NCBI GenBank assembly: GCA_035566435.1 | Contig: DATMRF010000106.1 | Coordinates: 1 to 64,000 of the forward strand | DNA length: 64,000 bases | From: DATMRF01 sp035566435 | Lineage (GTDB): Bacteria; Verrucomicrobiota; Verrucomicrobiia; Limisphaerales; UBA8199 | Direction: 5' to 3' | In this document: piece by piece, positions 41,664 to 49,311 of the stretch | Layout of the letters: each line of letters begins with the position of its first letter | Position numbering within the stretch: the stretch's first letter is position 1 | Notes under the pieces: model-generated | What the model saw: only the letters and a program-made list of their open reading frames with translations | Databases searched by the model: none | Told to the model about the DNA's origin: nothing | Program-made: the position numbers and the translations under genes

Positions 41664-42608
41664 TCACATAGCACCGTGGCTGCAAAGCTCCTCGAATGCT
41701 TCCCGAATGCTTGGGAGGCGAAATTCAAATCCGGATCCGAGCAGGCGGCGGGGAACTACTCGGCGGCTTTTGATAATCAGCTCGGTCTCTGTTCTAAGGA
41801 AAAAGGCCCCCACTTCGAGCATCCACGTGGCAGCGGGCAGGCCAACCGGCACACCGCAAACTTTTCGCAAGGTGCGCATCATTTGGCAATTTGGGAGCGG
41901 GTTGGGCGCAGCCAGGTTAACCGGACCTTCGAGTTTGTCATGGCGGAGCAGCCACTCCACGGCCCGGCAAAAGTCAGTCTCGTGAATCCAGGAGACAAAT
42001 TGACGGCCGCTCCCCATCCTGCCGCCAAGGCCGAATCTGACCAGGCGACGGAGGACGGGGAACACGCTGTTCTTTCTCAGACCCAGCACCATAGCAGTGC
42101 GCATTGCAATCTTGCGAGTGCCGGATGTTTTTGCTTCTTCCAACGTGGCTTCCCAGGCCTTTGCAACCTCAATTGAAAAAGCGTCCTTGGCCTCGCGCGC
42201 GGCGCCAATCTCGCCCGCCTCATCCCACGGGTCGGCAAAAGTGTGCCGATAAATTGTGGCGGTGCTCGCATTGAGCCAAACGGAGGGCGGCTGGGTACAT
42301 CGACTAATCGCTTCGCCGAGGACACGGGTCGAATTCAACCGGGACTCCAAGATCTCCCGTCGATTCCGCGCGTGATAGCGGCAGTCAACCGATTTGCCGC
42401 TCAGGTTGATCACCGCCGCCGCGCCTTCCAATTCCTTCTGCCAGGAGCCCAGCGTACGGCCATCCCACGACACCTGGTGACCCGGCGGACCGATTGAGCG
42501 GGCGGCGCGACTCAACACCACGACTTCGCAGCCGCGCTCCTGAAAATAGCTGGCGAGGGTTTGTCCCAAAAAGCCGGAACCGCCGGCGATAACTATGTGT
42601 GTTCTCAT
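41664..42608 (-). CDS. TIGR01777-family sugar-nucleotide-epimerase-like protein
   Basis: ATG 42608 gives 314 residues beginning MRTHIVIAGGSGFLGQTLA, with the GGSGFLG nucleotide loop, VVVLSR, LEGAAAVINLSGKSVDCRYHARNRREI and LNASTATIYRH typical of TIGR01777/SulA-like (YfcH) proteins. LGLRKNSVFPVLRRLVRFGLGGRMGSGRQFVSWIHETDFCRAVEWLL is the signature mid-segment. The C-terminal part is the usual DUF1731 substrate-side domain. Biochemical function is unknown, but the family co-occurs with SRPBCC proteins in light- or stress-induced membrane operons. The gene starts within the last codons of the desaturase gene (four-base overlap) and lies six bases before the SRPBCC gene. Confidence 0.88.
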   Translation of the reverse strand: MRTHIVIAGGSGFLGQTLASYFQERGCEVVVLSRAARSIGPPGHQVSWDGRTLGSWQKELEGAAAVINLSGKSVDCRYHARNRREILESRLNSTRVLGEAISRCTQPPSVWLNASTATIYRHTFADPWDEAGEIGAAREAKDAFSIEVAKAWEATLEEAKTSGTRKIAMRTAMVLGLRKNSVFPVLRRLVRFGLGGRMGSGRQFVSWIHETDFCRAVEWLLRHDKLEGPVNLAAPNPLPNCQMMRTLRKVCGVPVGLPAATWMLEVGAFFLRTETELIIKSRRVVPRRLLGSGFEFRLPSIREAFEELCSHGAM

Positions 42609-43447
42609 GTCGTTGCCACCTCGCCCTGTTTTTGGTTCGAAAGGCCATACTTCAAGGAGAGCACCGGTCGCCTGGAAACTTTGGACTCCGCCGCATCCAG
42701 CCTGCGAGCGAGTTCGGGCAGATGCGCTGTCGGAACCGCGGGGAAGAGGTGGTGCTCGGCGTGGAAGAACATCGAGTATGAAACCAGGTTGATCCATCGG
42801 CCGCGTTGCGTTCGCCCCGGCTCACCCGGTCCGCATCCGTGATGCACGGTCCACACCGCAAAGAATCCGGTGAGACATTCACCCGCCAGCATCGCTGCCG
42901 CATGCCAGCGCAGCGCGTTCCAACCTGCAGAGCAGATTAAGGCGGTCACAATCAGCGTGACGGCACCCAGCTCAACCGCGATCCAGCATCGCTTGGAGCG
43001 TCCGGCGAGACGCCAGGCCGAAAAGTGCAGCCCGGTAATGAATAACGGCCCGGTCAGCACCGCTCGCCACCACGACAGCTTCGCGGTCGCGCCCTCTCCG
43101 TCCTCCTCCTCCAGGCAATGGCGATGGTGGTGAAGATGGGTGGTCTGGACGGCGTGCATGGAGGCGAGCATCAACACGCTCAAACCAAAGAGGACGCAGT
43201 CCTGAACCCATCGAGGCAAGCCGAGCGCGTAATGCTGCGCGTTGTGCGACTGTCTCAATCCGGTCAGGAAGAGATAGAACGAACACACCAGGCCGGCCAG
43301 CCACCATTGTTTGTGATAGCACCAAAGCGACAGCAACAGCCACGGGAGACCAAGAACCAGTTCCCACACTTTCTCCAGCGGGGTTAAGGCGACCAGGTCG
43401 CGCCATTCAACGTTTTCGAGTCGAGTCGGCTTGGTAATACAGTTCAG
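42605..43447 (-). CDS. membrane-bound fatty acid desaturase-like enzyme
   Basis: The protein has about 280 residues with three histidine clusters of integral-membrane diiron desaturases/hydroxylases: SHNAQH (H-x3-H), HLHHHRHC and FHAEHHLFP (H-x2-HH), with four to six hydrophobic segments and HHGCGPGEPG between clusters. It would introduce double bonds or hydroxyls into lipid acyl chains or carotenoids. No ATG exists near the start; the frame overlaps the DCC-protein stop as CTGA at 43447, so a CTG start (or ATT at 43438) is proposed. A GTG further in would remove the first helix. The coding frame upstream of 43447 is only the shadow of the DCC gene. The stop at 42605-42607 overlaps the next start by four bases. 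Confidence 0.7.
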   Translation of the reverse strand: MNCITKPTRLENVEWRDLVALTPLEKVWELVLGLPWLLLSLWCYHKQWWLAGLVCSFYLFLTGLRQSHNAQHYALGLPRWVQDCVLFGLSVLMLASMHAVQTTHLHHHRHCLEEEDGEGATAKLSWWRAVLTGPLFITGLHFSAWRLAGRSKRCWIAVELGAVTLIVTALICSAGWNALRWHAAAMLAGECLTGFFAVWTVHHGCGPGEPGRTQRGRWINLVSYSMFFHAEHHLFPAVPTAHLPELARRLDAAESKVSRRPVLSLKYGLSNQKQGEVATT

Positions 43448-43911
43448 GGCATTTCGAGAAACGCGATCGTTCTGCGCCGCGGCTTGTGACCGCCACCGGC
43501 GCCCGACGGCGCAGGTCGCGCCACCGTGCAGGTCCTGCCGAGGCAATATCGGTGTCGCGCAAACAAGGCGTACACCTTCCGCAAAACCGGCGTCACTCCG
43601 GGGACGCAGGCGAGCCAACAAACCGGTTTGGCCCACCAGATCTGGCGCGCGATGGCGAGCAACGCGTCGGCGCCTCCGTAAACGGCGCCGTCCTGCGTCA
43701 GGAGCCGCATCTCGGCGAACAGCTCTGTATCGTTCAGGCCCAGGCGTTTCCTGACCCAGGGAGTTTGCAGGGGCACGAGGTCGAGGTGACGCCGGCGCAG
43801 CAAGGGGCCGCAGCGGTTGGCCAGCGTGCGGCAGAGGCGGCAATCCGCATCAAAGAGCACCCAGCCCGTCATTTTGTTATTGTCTGTTATTTCTGTATTC
43901 AAAGAAATCAT
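43444..43911 (-). CDS. DUF393 DCC-family thiol-disulfide oxidoreductase-like protein
   Basis: The 155-residue protein has the DCC motif in WVLFDADCRLCRTLANRCGP (Asp-Cys-x-Leu-Cys), the hallmark of DUF393 and a thioredoxin-like redox-active CxxC. LVPLQTPWVRKRL and YGGADALLAIARQIWW follow as in the family. ATG 43911 has a GAGGA ribosome-site-like sequence nearly on top of it; MTGWVLF at 43872 is an alternative start. The tail after residue 120 is Arg/Pro-rich. It lies 19 bases downstream of the regulator gene and overlaps the desaturase start. DCC proteins often accompany SRPBCC, photolyase and TIGR01777 genes (family knowledge). Confidence 0.85.
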   Translation of the reverse strand: MISLNTEITDNNKMTGWVLFDADCRLCRTLANRCGPLLRRRHLDLVPLQTPWVRKRLGLNDTELFAEMRLLTQDGAVYGGADALLAIARQIWWAKPVCWLACVPGVTPVLRKVYALFARHRYCLGRTCTVARPAPSGAGGGHKPRRRTIAFLEMP

Positions 43912-43930
43912 TCCTCAAAAAAACTGCCCC

Positions 43931-44461
43931 CTACGACCCCAATCCCAGTGTCTTCAGCACTTTGTCGCCGGCGTTCAAAAACTTCACGAGCGCCGCTGCC
44001 GGCAGCTTCCCAACTTGCATATACCACGCGGCCGTCGTCTCGAAAAAACGGTGAAGCTCGCGTAACCGCTCATCGGTGTATTTGTCGGTGTCTTTGCCTT
44101 TGGCGGCCTCCTGCATGCACTCTTCCAGAAGGGCCATCGTCGGATCGATTTCCCGGCGTTTGCGTTCGTCCAGGACGACTCGGAACATCTCCCAAACATT
44201 CTTCATGGACTCAAAATGGTCGCGTTTGTCGCCCAGCACGTGGGTCAATTTTACGATCCGCCAGCTCTGGAGTTCTTTGAGGCTGGTGCTGACGTTCGAG
44301 CGGGCCACGCCCAGCGTTTCGGCGATCTCCTCCGCGTTCAACGGCTTGGGTGCGAGATAAAGCAGCGCATGGATCTGGGCCACCGTTCGGTTGATGCCCC
44401 ACCGCGTGCCCATCTCGCCCCAATGCAGGACGAACTTTTGTTGAACCGGGCTGAGTTTCAT
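43931..44461 (-). CDS. GbsR/MarR-family transcriptional regulator
   Basis: The ATG at 44461 gives 176 residues: MKLSPVQQKFVLHWGEMGTRWGINRTVAQIHALLYL, then the winged HTH KPLNAEEIAETLGVARSNVSTSLKELQSWRIVKL. This is the GbsR branch of MarR-like regulators, which are ligand-responsive homodimers. The C-terminal part is helical and Lys/Glu-rich for dimerisation (ERLRELHRFFETTAAWYMQ). It is the first gene of a tight six-gene operon. Its own promoter (44487-44515) overlaps a 20-base dyad, so autoregulation and control of the operon are expected. The ligand is unknown. Confidence 0.88.
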   Translation of the reverse strand: MKLSPVQQKFVLHWGEMGTRWGINRTVAQIHALLYLAPKPLNAEEIAETLGVARSNVSTSLKELQSWRIVKLTHVLGDKRDHFESMKNVWEMFRVVLDERKRREIDPTMALLEECMQEAAKGKDTDKYTDERLRELHRFFETTAAWYMQVGKLPAAALVKFLNAGDKVLKTLGLGS

Positions 44462-44470
44462 ATTTCGTCT

Positions 44471-44490
44471 ATTTCTGTCACGTCTGAAAT
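44471..44490. promoter_or_regulatory. dyad-symmetric operator candidate for the GbsR operon
   Basis: The 20-base site has half-sites ATTTC-n-G-n-C and G-n-C-n-GAAAT, symmetric at 14 of 20 positions. It begins ten bases upstream of the regulator ATG and overlaps the -10 hexamer, so binding would block RNA polymerase. This fits the size of MarR-type operators. Confidence 0.55.
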
Positions 44491-44515
44491 TACATAATAA
44501 CTCTCCCGTTGTCAA
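44487..44515 (-). promoter_or_regulatory. sigma70 promoter of the six-gene GbsR operon
   Basis: On the minus strand TTGACA (44515-44510) and TAATTT (44492-44487) are separated by 17 bases. The start site would be at about 44480, within the dyad and about 20 bases before the regulator ATG. Confidence 0.6.
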
Positions 44516-44741
44516 ACTGAAATCTCGACAGGTAGCTTGGCAGTGACTCTGGGCCGAACCTGGCAGACCTCCCCGCGCCATCGATGGATTCAACAAACCG
44601 TGGCCAAAACCCCGGCCACGTGGCCCGCCGCAAAGGATGCAGGGAGGCCGCGCTCGTGATTCCAATTTTCTGGGCAGCGCTCGACACCTCCCCTTTAGGA
44701 CAGTAAGGTCTGGCTTCAAGACGATTCGAGGCCAATTCCAA

Positions 44742-45596
44742 ATGAAGAAATGCAGCTATTGCGGACGTGAAAATGAGGACGCAACGGTACATTGCCGGGA
44801 ATGTGGAACGGAATTCGCCCAAGCTTCTGCCCCCGCCGTCGAGGGAACTCCTTCTGCAGTTAGTGACGTCCTTGCGGGCCCGCAGCTTCAGCCGGCCTTG
44901 GACTCGACAGGTAGCTGGCTGGCCCGAGATGCGTGGAAGTGTCTCGGAATGCTTTTCGTTTTGGGGTTCGTTATGAGCATCGCGTGGGCGGCCCTGGAAG
45001 TCCGACTCCCTGCGTTTGGTCGCTGGTCGCGAAGCGGAGCCGGTCATTGTGTCCTTTCGGCGGTTCAAGATGCGATCAGCGTCCTGACGGTGTTGTACTT
45101 TGCCCGTACGGAGACGGTGGCTTCGTTTTTGAGCCGCTTCGGTCTTGACCGCCCTCCGAGCGACTGCGTTTGGTTTGTCGTCGTAGTCACTCTTGGCGTA
45201 AGAGCGTTCGGCCACGTGATGATTTCTTCAGGGCTGGCCCGGGGCGTTTACAATCTTTCATACTGGGGTTTCGCGCACTCTATTGGTTTCGAGAGATGTC
45301 TCTATCTGGCACCAACATTAATAGCGCCATTTAGCGAGGAGTTGTGCATCCGCGGTTTTGTTTATCGCGCGTTTCGCGGCTCATATTCGATTGTGTTGAG
45401 CACAACTCTGGTCCTGGGTTTCACAGCCATCACACACTGGGGGCAAGTCCATCATTCCTGGGTCGCCGCGGTCGACATCGGCGCCATTACTCTCTTGCAG
45501 TGCTTTCTGCGAGAGCGCACCGGCAGCCTCTGGGACTGTGTCATCTGCCATTTAGTCTTCAACGCCGGTGGCGCATTCGTCTCGCTCCTGCGGTAA
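44742..45596 (+). CDS. CPBP (CAAX-type) intramembrane metalloprotease with N-terminal zinc ribbon
   Basis: ATG 44742 gives 284 residues. The first 25 form a zinc ribbon (MKKCSYCGRENEDATVHCRECGTEF, two C-x-x-C pairs). After a linker there are about seven hydrophobic segments with the CPBP motifs FSEELCIRGFVYRAFRG (EE-x3-R glutamates and arginine), FTAITHWGQ (second-motif His) and ICHLVFNAGG (third-motif His and Asn). Bacterial members are implicated in peptide or bacteriocin processing and immunity; the target is unknown. The N-terminal zinc ribbon is a common bacterial add-on, perhaps for protein contacts. It diverges from the GbsR operon. Confidence 0.82.
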   Translation: MKKCSYCGRENEDATVHCRECGTEFAQASAPAVEGTPSAVSDVLAGPQLQPALDSTGSWLARDAWKCLGMLFVLGFVMSIAWAALEVRLPAFGRWSRSGAGHCVLSAVQDAISVLTVLYFARTETVASFLSRFGLDRPPSDCVWFVVVVTLGVRAFGHVMISSGLARGVYNLSYWGFAHSIGFERCLYLAPTLIAPFSEELCIRGFVYRAFRGSYSIVLSTTLVLGFTAITHWGQVHHSWVAAVDIGAITLLQCFLRERTGSLWDCVICHLVFNAGGAFVSLLR

Positions 45597-45662
45597 ATCC
45601 ACTCCTTAATCAGCTTCGATGTCGGCGACTTCGGGCATGAAACGTGCTCTGGATATGTCCCT

Positions 45663-46460
45663 ATGAAGAGAATCCTTTTGCTCACGATTTTTCTGGCATC
45701 GGCGACCCTGCTCCGCGCCGATGATGAACACTTTTCGACCCTCAAAGTCGGGTCGGAGGTCTATACCAACGTTACTGTGACCTCGGTGACCGCCACCCAC
45801 GTCTATTTTTCGCACACTCGCGGGATGGGAAGTGTCAAACTCAAGGACCTGGAGCCCAACCTGCAGCAGGTCTTTCACTATAATGCCGCGGCCGCTACGG
45901 CCGCCGATGCGCAACGGGCTCAGGCCAATGCCGCTTACCGGCAGGCGCTCATCGCGGCGCCCGCGCCGAACCGCCAGGCCCCGGCCCCGCCGGCCCCCGC
46001 CCAGCGCCCGCCCGAAGTCAACAACGGCATCCCGCCGCATCAAATCAGTGCCAAGTCAGTCCTGAATCAACCCGCGCCGAACTTCGTGGTCGAGAAATGG
46101 CTCACCCCGGAGCCGGATACTCAGGGCAAGTTCGTGCTGGTGGACTTCTGGGCTACCTGGTGCGGCCCCTGTCGCCGCTCGATTCCCCACCTCAACACCC
46201 TCTATGGCATGTTCCGACAGCGCCTGGTTGTCATCGGGATTTCGGGTGAAACCGAGTTCGAAGTCCGCCGGATGACCTCACCGCTCATTTCCTACCCGGT
46301 CGCAATCGACACGCGGCAACGCATGGCCAGCGCCCTCGAGGTCAAAGGCATCCCTCACGCAATTCTGATCGACCCCAAAGGCATCGTCCGGTTCGAAGGC
46401 CACCCCGAGTATTTGAACCACGACAACCTGGCAGCCCTGCTCGACCAGAACGGTCAGTGA
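45663..46460 (+). CDS. periplasmic TlpA-like thioredoxin with verrucomicrobial N-terminal domain
   Basis: The 265-residue protein has a signal peptide (MKRILLLTIFLASATLLRA) and a 55-residue N-terminal beta-domain (FSTLKVGSEVYTNVTVTSVTATHVYFSH, then VKLKDLEP) of a type frequent in Verrucomicrobiota. A Pro/Ala-rich linker follows. The C-terminal thioredoxin fold has LVDFWATWCGPCRRSIPHL (redox WCGPC) and IPHAILIDPKG with the cis-proline region. It would reduce or transfer disulfides in the periplasm. The beginning of the gene lies 66 bases after the CPBP gene. The substrate is unknown. Confidence 0.88.
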   Translation: MKRILLLTIFLASATLLRADDEHFSTLKVGSEVYTNVTVTSVTATHVYFSHTRGMGSVKLKDLEPNLQQVFHYNAAAATAADAQRAQANAAYRQALIAAPAPNRQAPAPPAPAQRPPEVNNGIPPHQISAKSVLNQPAPNFVVEKWLTPEPDTQGKFVLVDFWATWCGPCRRSIPHLNTLYGMFRQRLVVIGISGETEFEVRRMTSPLISYPVAIDTRQRMASALEVKGIPHAILIDPKGIVRFEGHPEYLNHDNLAALLDQNGQ

Positions 46461-46461
46461 T

Positions 46462-47556
46462 CTACCGAACCAGGGGCCGTTGTATTTCCTGCCGCTCCTG
46501 CCGGGAATCCTGGTCCAGGGGCACGACGACGCTTTCACTTCCTCGGTTCATAAAGCTCTTGTGAATCCAGACATCGTCCGCGTCTAAATCGCGCGTTTCG
46601 AATAAGACCGTTGTGGGTGTCGTGTACGTCTTCACATGGGTGGTTTTCCAGACCCGCCGTTCGGTAACCGTGCCGGACAGTGCAGTCTCGAACAACGCTT
46701 TCACTTCCCTGGCCTGCACCGGCCGGAATTGGTGGTCCGTGCCGCACTCGGTAACGGCTTCGGTAATTGCGGCATCCAGCAGCTTCGGCCAGAGCGCGCG
46801 AAAAAGGTTCTTGTTGTTGTAAACCTCCGCGGTGTTTATCTCCCCATTGATGGCATAGGCGAAACCAATCACGTCGGTCTTGCCGTTCAACAGCGGGCTG
46901 AGCTTGTCCAGGTATTTGCTTTTTACCGAGTCCAGGTCCTTGTTCTCCAGGGTTAATTGCAGGCTGCTCGCGGAAGCCGGGCTGCGGAGGTCCACGCTTT
47001 TCCCCGCCAGCCGGGACACATTCTCGTTCAGCTTGGATTGCTGCTCGGCCACGCCCGACCAGACCTCGGACTGGCTCAACCCGTAGCGCGCCGCCAATTT
47101 TTCTTTGCGCGAACTCAGCGCCTTGGTGTTCGCCGAGAACGCCCCGGGACTCTCGTCACCGCGCCCGGTCCAGCGCCCGTGTTCGACGCAGAAGGTGGCC
47201 AACGGCACCGGGCCTGACTGCGGCGGCAGGATGAGGTCATCCCGGACCGTCCGGTCCTGGCGCCCTCCTTTGACGATGTCGCCGGCATTGAGAAAGACGG
47301 TCAGGGTTTTGGACCGGTTCTCAATGGTGAGTTCCTGCACGTTGCCGGTTTCTTTAACCACGACGAGGTTCCGTTCCAGCGCTTCCGATAGCGTGGCATA
47401 GCGCCGCTCTTCCAATTGTGTGTCGCCATGGATCAGGAAGACCTGCAGATTGCTGTGAGTAAAAGGCCCGCTGAGGGTTCCCACTTTCGCCTGGGCCGTT
47501 GAAACCGTGAAGGCGACCCCCAGGAGCATCCAGGCATGGAATGACATGAGTTTCAT
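46462..47556 (-). CDS. ARPP-1 family (DUF6569) exported protein
   Basis: This 364-residue protein has a signal peptide (MKLMSFHAWMLLGVAFTVST) and a mature ARPP-1-type domain with HGDTQLEERRYATLSEALE, FLNAGDIVKGGRQDRTVRDDLILPPQSGPVPL, FCVEHGRW and VIGFAYAINGEINTAEVYNN. The family name comes from the ARG/Pro-rich protein found in human and bacteria; the biochemical role is unknown. The last 90 residues are charged with a Gln/Arg-rich end (VPLDQDSRQERQEIQRPLVR). It converges with the TlpA-like gene, with only a one-base gap at 46461. Confidence 0.82.
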   Translation of the reverse strand: MKLMSFHAWMLLGVAFTVSTAQAKVGTLSGPFTHSNLQVFLIHGDTQLEERRYATLSEALERNLVVVKETGNVQELTIENRSKTLTVFLNAGDIVKGGRQDRTVRDDLILPPQSGPVPLATFCVEHGRWTGRGDESPGAFSANTKALSSRKEKLAARYGLSQSEVWSGVAEQQSKLNENVSRLAGKSVDLRSPASASSLQLTLENKDLDSVKSKYLDKLSPLLNGKTDVIGFAYAINGEINTAEVYNNKNLFRALWPKLLDAAITEAVTECGTDHQFRPVQAREVKALFETALSGTVTERRVWKTTHVKTYTTPTTVLFETRDLDADDVWIHKSFMNRGSESVVVPLDQDSRQERQEIQRPLVR

Positions 47557-48084
47557 AATTTGTTCAGTTTTGCTTTTTGTGATGTTTTCTTAAGACGCGT
47601 CTCTTGCCAGGAACTCGTCCCCGTGAATGTCCGTCCTTGCCCGCCGGGAATTGTCAGCGGAACGTAAATGAGGTGTAAAAGCATTGTAACGCAAACAATC
47701 CCCTGTGAGCTGTCCTGGCCCTCGCCTGCAAGATCGAGGCGCGCGTGGCGATTGCCGAAATGGCCGCAAAAGAACACAACGACCACCGAGATTCAAAAAC
47801 CCACGGATTTCTTTGTGTTCCTGGCGATCTTCCCGGACAATCCCGGGACTTCGCAATCAGCTCGCGCATCTTCATATCTGTTGGACGGGAATTAGTCGCC
47901 GATGCTCCCGGGTAGCACCCCCCCACTTTGTAGCTTTAACGGGCTTGAACCAGTTTGAACCGGTCTGAGGACAGTCGAACGCACCCCCCTACAGAACACT
48001 CTTTGGAAATATTTCGGCATCACGTCACAGGCATCCCCCGAGACATCCGCCAGCCGCCCAGACGGCATTCTCGACCTAATTTCT
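47557..48084. other. gene-free spacer holding the second copy of the dispersed repeat
   Basis: No gene is evident. The spacer contains a 46-base element at 47918-47963 (inverse of 20952-20999) and words such as CCCGGACAATCCCGGG. It lies between the ARPP-1 gene and the phage-like cluster. Confidence 0.45.
47918..47963 (-). repeat. dispersed GGTTCAAAC / AAAGCTACAAAGTGGGG element, copy 2
   Basis: On the minus strand this reads ACCGGTTCAAACTGGTTC, then AAAGCTACAAAGTGGGGG, in the same order as 20952-20999, 27 kb away in opposite orientation. Shared long words argue for a real repeat family. Confidence 0.65.
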
Positions 48085-48363
48085 ATGCGCTTGGATGCCC
48101 TCACCCAGCAGCTGCACAGCTTCCAGTCCCGGCCCGACCTACAGTACTACGCCGCACCAGGCCCAGTAGAGTCCCCTCAGCAACTGAAGCTTTCCGTGCT
48201 AATGACCCGCGCTTCAGCGCTTGGACTAAAAGTCCTCCGGGCGAGCCTGACCGGCTCCACCGTGTCTATGACGGTTTCCGAACCGCCATCAAGCACGCAT
48301 GCAGTGGAGACCCTAGTGGCGTCCGCTGCGGCGCTAGGCCTATCCCTTAAGGTGGAGCAGTGA
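48085..48363 (+). CDS. unknown small protein upstream of a phage connector-like gene
   Basis: This 92-residue protein starts MRLDALTQQLHSFQSRPDL. It is Ser/Leu/Ala-rich, with no transmembrane segment and no recognised domain. The second half (TVSMTVSEPPSSTHAVETL and VASAAALGLSLKVEQ) has the alternation of a small alpha/beta fold. It ends 16 bases before the phage connector-like gene and is on the same strand, so the two may be relics or parts of one module. No ribosome site is obvious. Confidence 0.4.
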   Translation: MRLDALTQQLHSFQSRPDLQYYAAPGPVESPQQLKLSVLMTRASALGLKVLRASLTGSTVSMTVSEPPSSTHAVETLVASAAALGLSLKVEQ

Positions 48364-48379
48364 TCCCGCTCCTTACTCT

Positions 48380-48970
48380 ATGCTCACCCAGCTCTCCACC
48401 GTCAAAGCCCGCCTGGCCATCGCCGACGCGGACACCGCCAGCGACGCCCTGCTCGCCGCCGGGATCAAAGCCGTGACCGCCCGGTTCGACAAAGAAACCA
48501 ACCGCACCCTGGCCCGCACAGTTGGCTTCCAACAGGAGTTCGATCCCGCCGACACCGAACTGCTGGCCACCTGCTACCCCGTCGAGTCGGTCACCAAATG
48601 GGAAACCAAAACCTCCGAGTCCTCCGGCTGGCAGGAACAGCCGGCGCCGGACTATCTGGTCCGCAGCGCCTGTGTCATTTCCCTTCAGTCTCCTTTTATC
48701 CTTTATCCTTCATCCTTTATCCTTTCCCGCGTTACTTACGCGGGTGGCTACGTCCTCCCCGGCACCACGGCAGGCACAGGCCAAACCCCGCTCCCCGACG
48801 ACATCGAGCGCGCCGCCGTCGAGCAAGTCGCCTACTGGTTTCAGAACAAGAGCAACATCGGCCTCAGAATCTCCTGGCCTTCCGGCGGCACCTACCAGCA
48901 GTTCGCCGCCCAGGACCTTCTCCCCTCCGTCCAGGCCGTCCTCACCCGGTATCAACGCTGGACCCTCTGA
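48380..48970 (+). CDS. orphan phage gp6-like head-tail connector protein
   Basis: The 196-residue protein begins MLTQLSTVKARLAIADADT and has the pattern of gp6-like head-tail connectors (KARLAI-x-D-x-x-x-D...LLAAGIKAVTARFDKETNRT, VTYAGGYVLPGTTAG, LPDDIERAAVEQVAYWFQNKSNIGL). No other phage structural or integrase gene is present, so it is isolated. Residues about 100-118 (VISLQSPFILYPSSFILSR) are coded by a CTTTATC/CATCC phrase repeat, so an insertion of short repeats lies in the gene without breaking frame. The start ATG 48380 fits other members. Confidence 0.7.
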   Translation: MLTQLSTVKARLAIADADTASDALLAAGIKAVTARFDKETNRTLARTVGFQQEFDPADTELLATCYPVESVTKWETKTSESSGWQEQPAPDYLVRSACVISLQSPFILYPSSFILSRVTYAGGYVLPGTTAGTGQTPLPDDIERAAVEQVAYWFQNKSNIGLRISWPSGGTYQQFAAQDLLPSVQAVLTRYQRWTL

Positions 48971-49311
48971 AATCAAAAACCATGATGCGCGCGGTCGAAC
49001 CTCCACTCGGAGCCGATTCCCGGAAACGGCCTTGACAGGGTGAGCAAGGTGAGTGATAATCAAAATTACATCACCTTAAGTCATGCACAACCTGGCGTGT
49101 TGACTTTATGAGCATATGCAAAATCCGCCTCCCGCGCGCCTCGGCGCTGCCGGCCACCGGTTCGTTGTCAAACCTCATTGTCCTGCGCTTAGTCCTCATT
49201 TTTGACGACAATTCGCGCAAATATGGCTATTGACACCGGGAACGCGTTTGTGATACTTTGGATTACATAAGCATGCTGCTTAACCAGCGCCCTGTATAAC
49301 GCTAGCACTTT
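48971..49311. other. spacer with promoter for the prepilin-like gene
   Basis: No gene was seen in 341 bases. It contains a promoter-like pair (49230-49257) in the last 90 bases and AT-rich sequence before it. Confidence 0.4.
49230..49257 (+). promoter_or_regulatory. promoter of the second prepilin-like gene
   Basis: TTGACA at 49230-49235 and GATACT at 49252-49257 are spaced 16 bases. The start site would lie at about 49264, leaving a leader of nearly 50 bases before the ATG at 49312. Confidence 0.5.

Noticed and set aside
42605..43843. Full 412-codon frame as a long desaturase fusion
   Set aside because: Codons before 43447 are only the shadow of the DCC gene and are Arg/Pro-rich without motifs.
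47553..47786. 77-codon frame directly upstream of the ARPP-1 gene
   Set aside because: The ARPP-1 start and signal peptide are clear at 47556; this frame has no conserved residue pattern.
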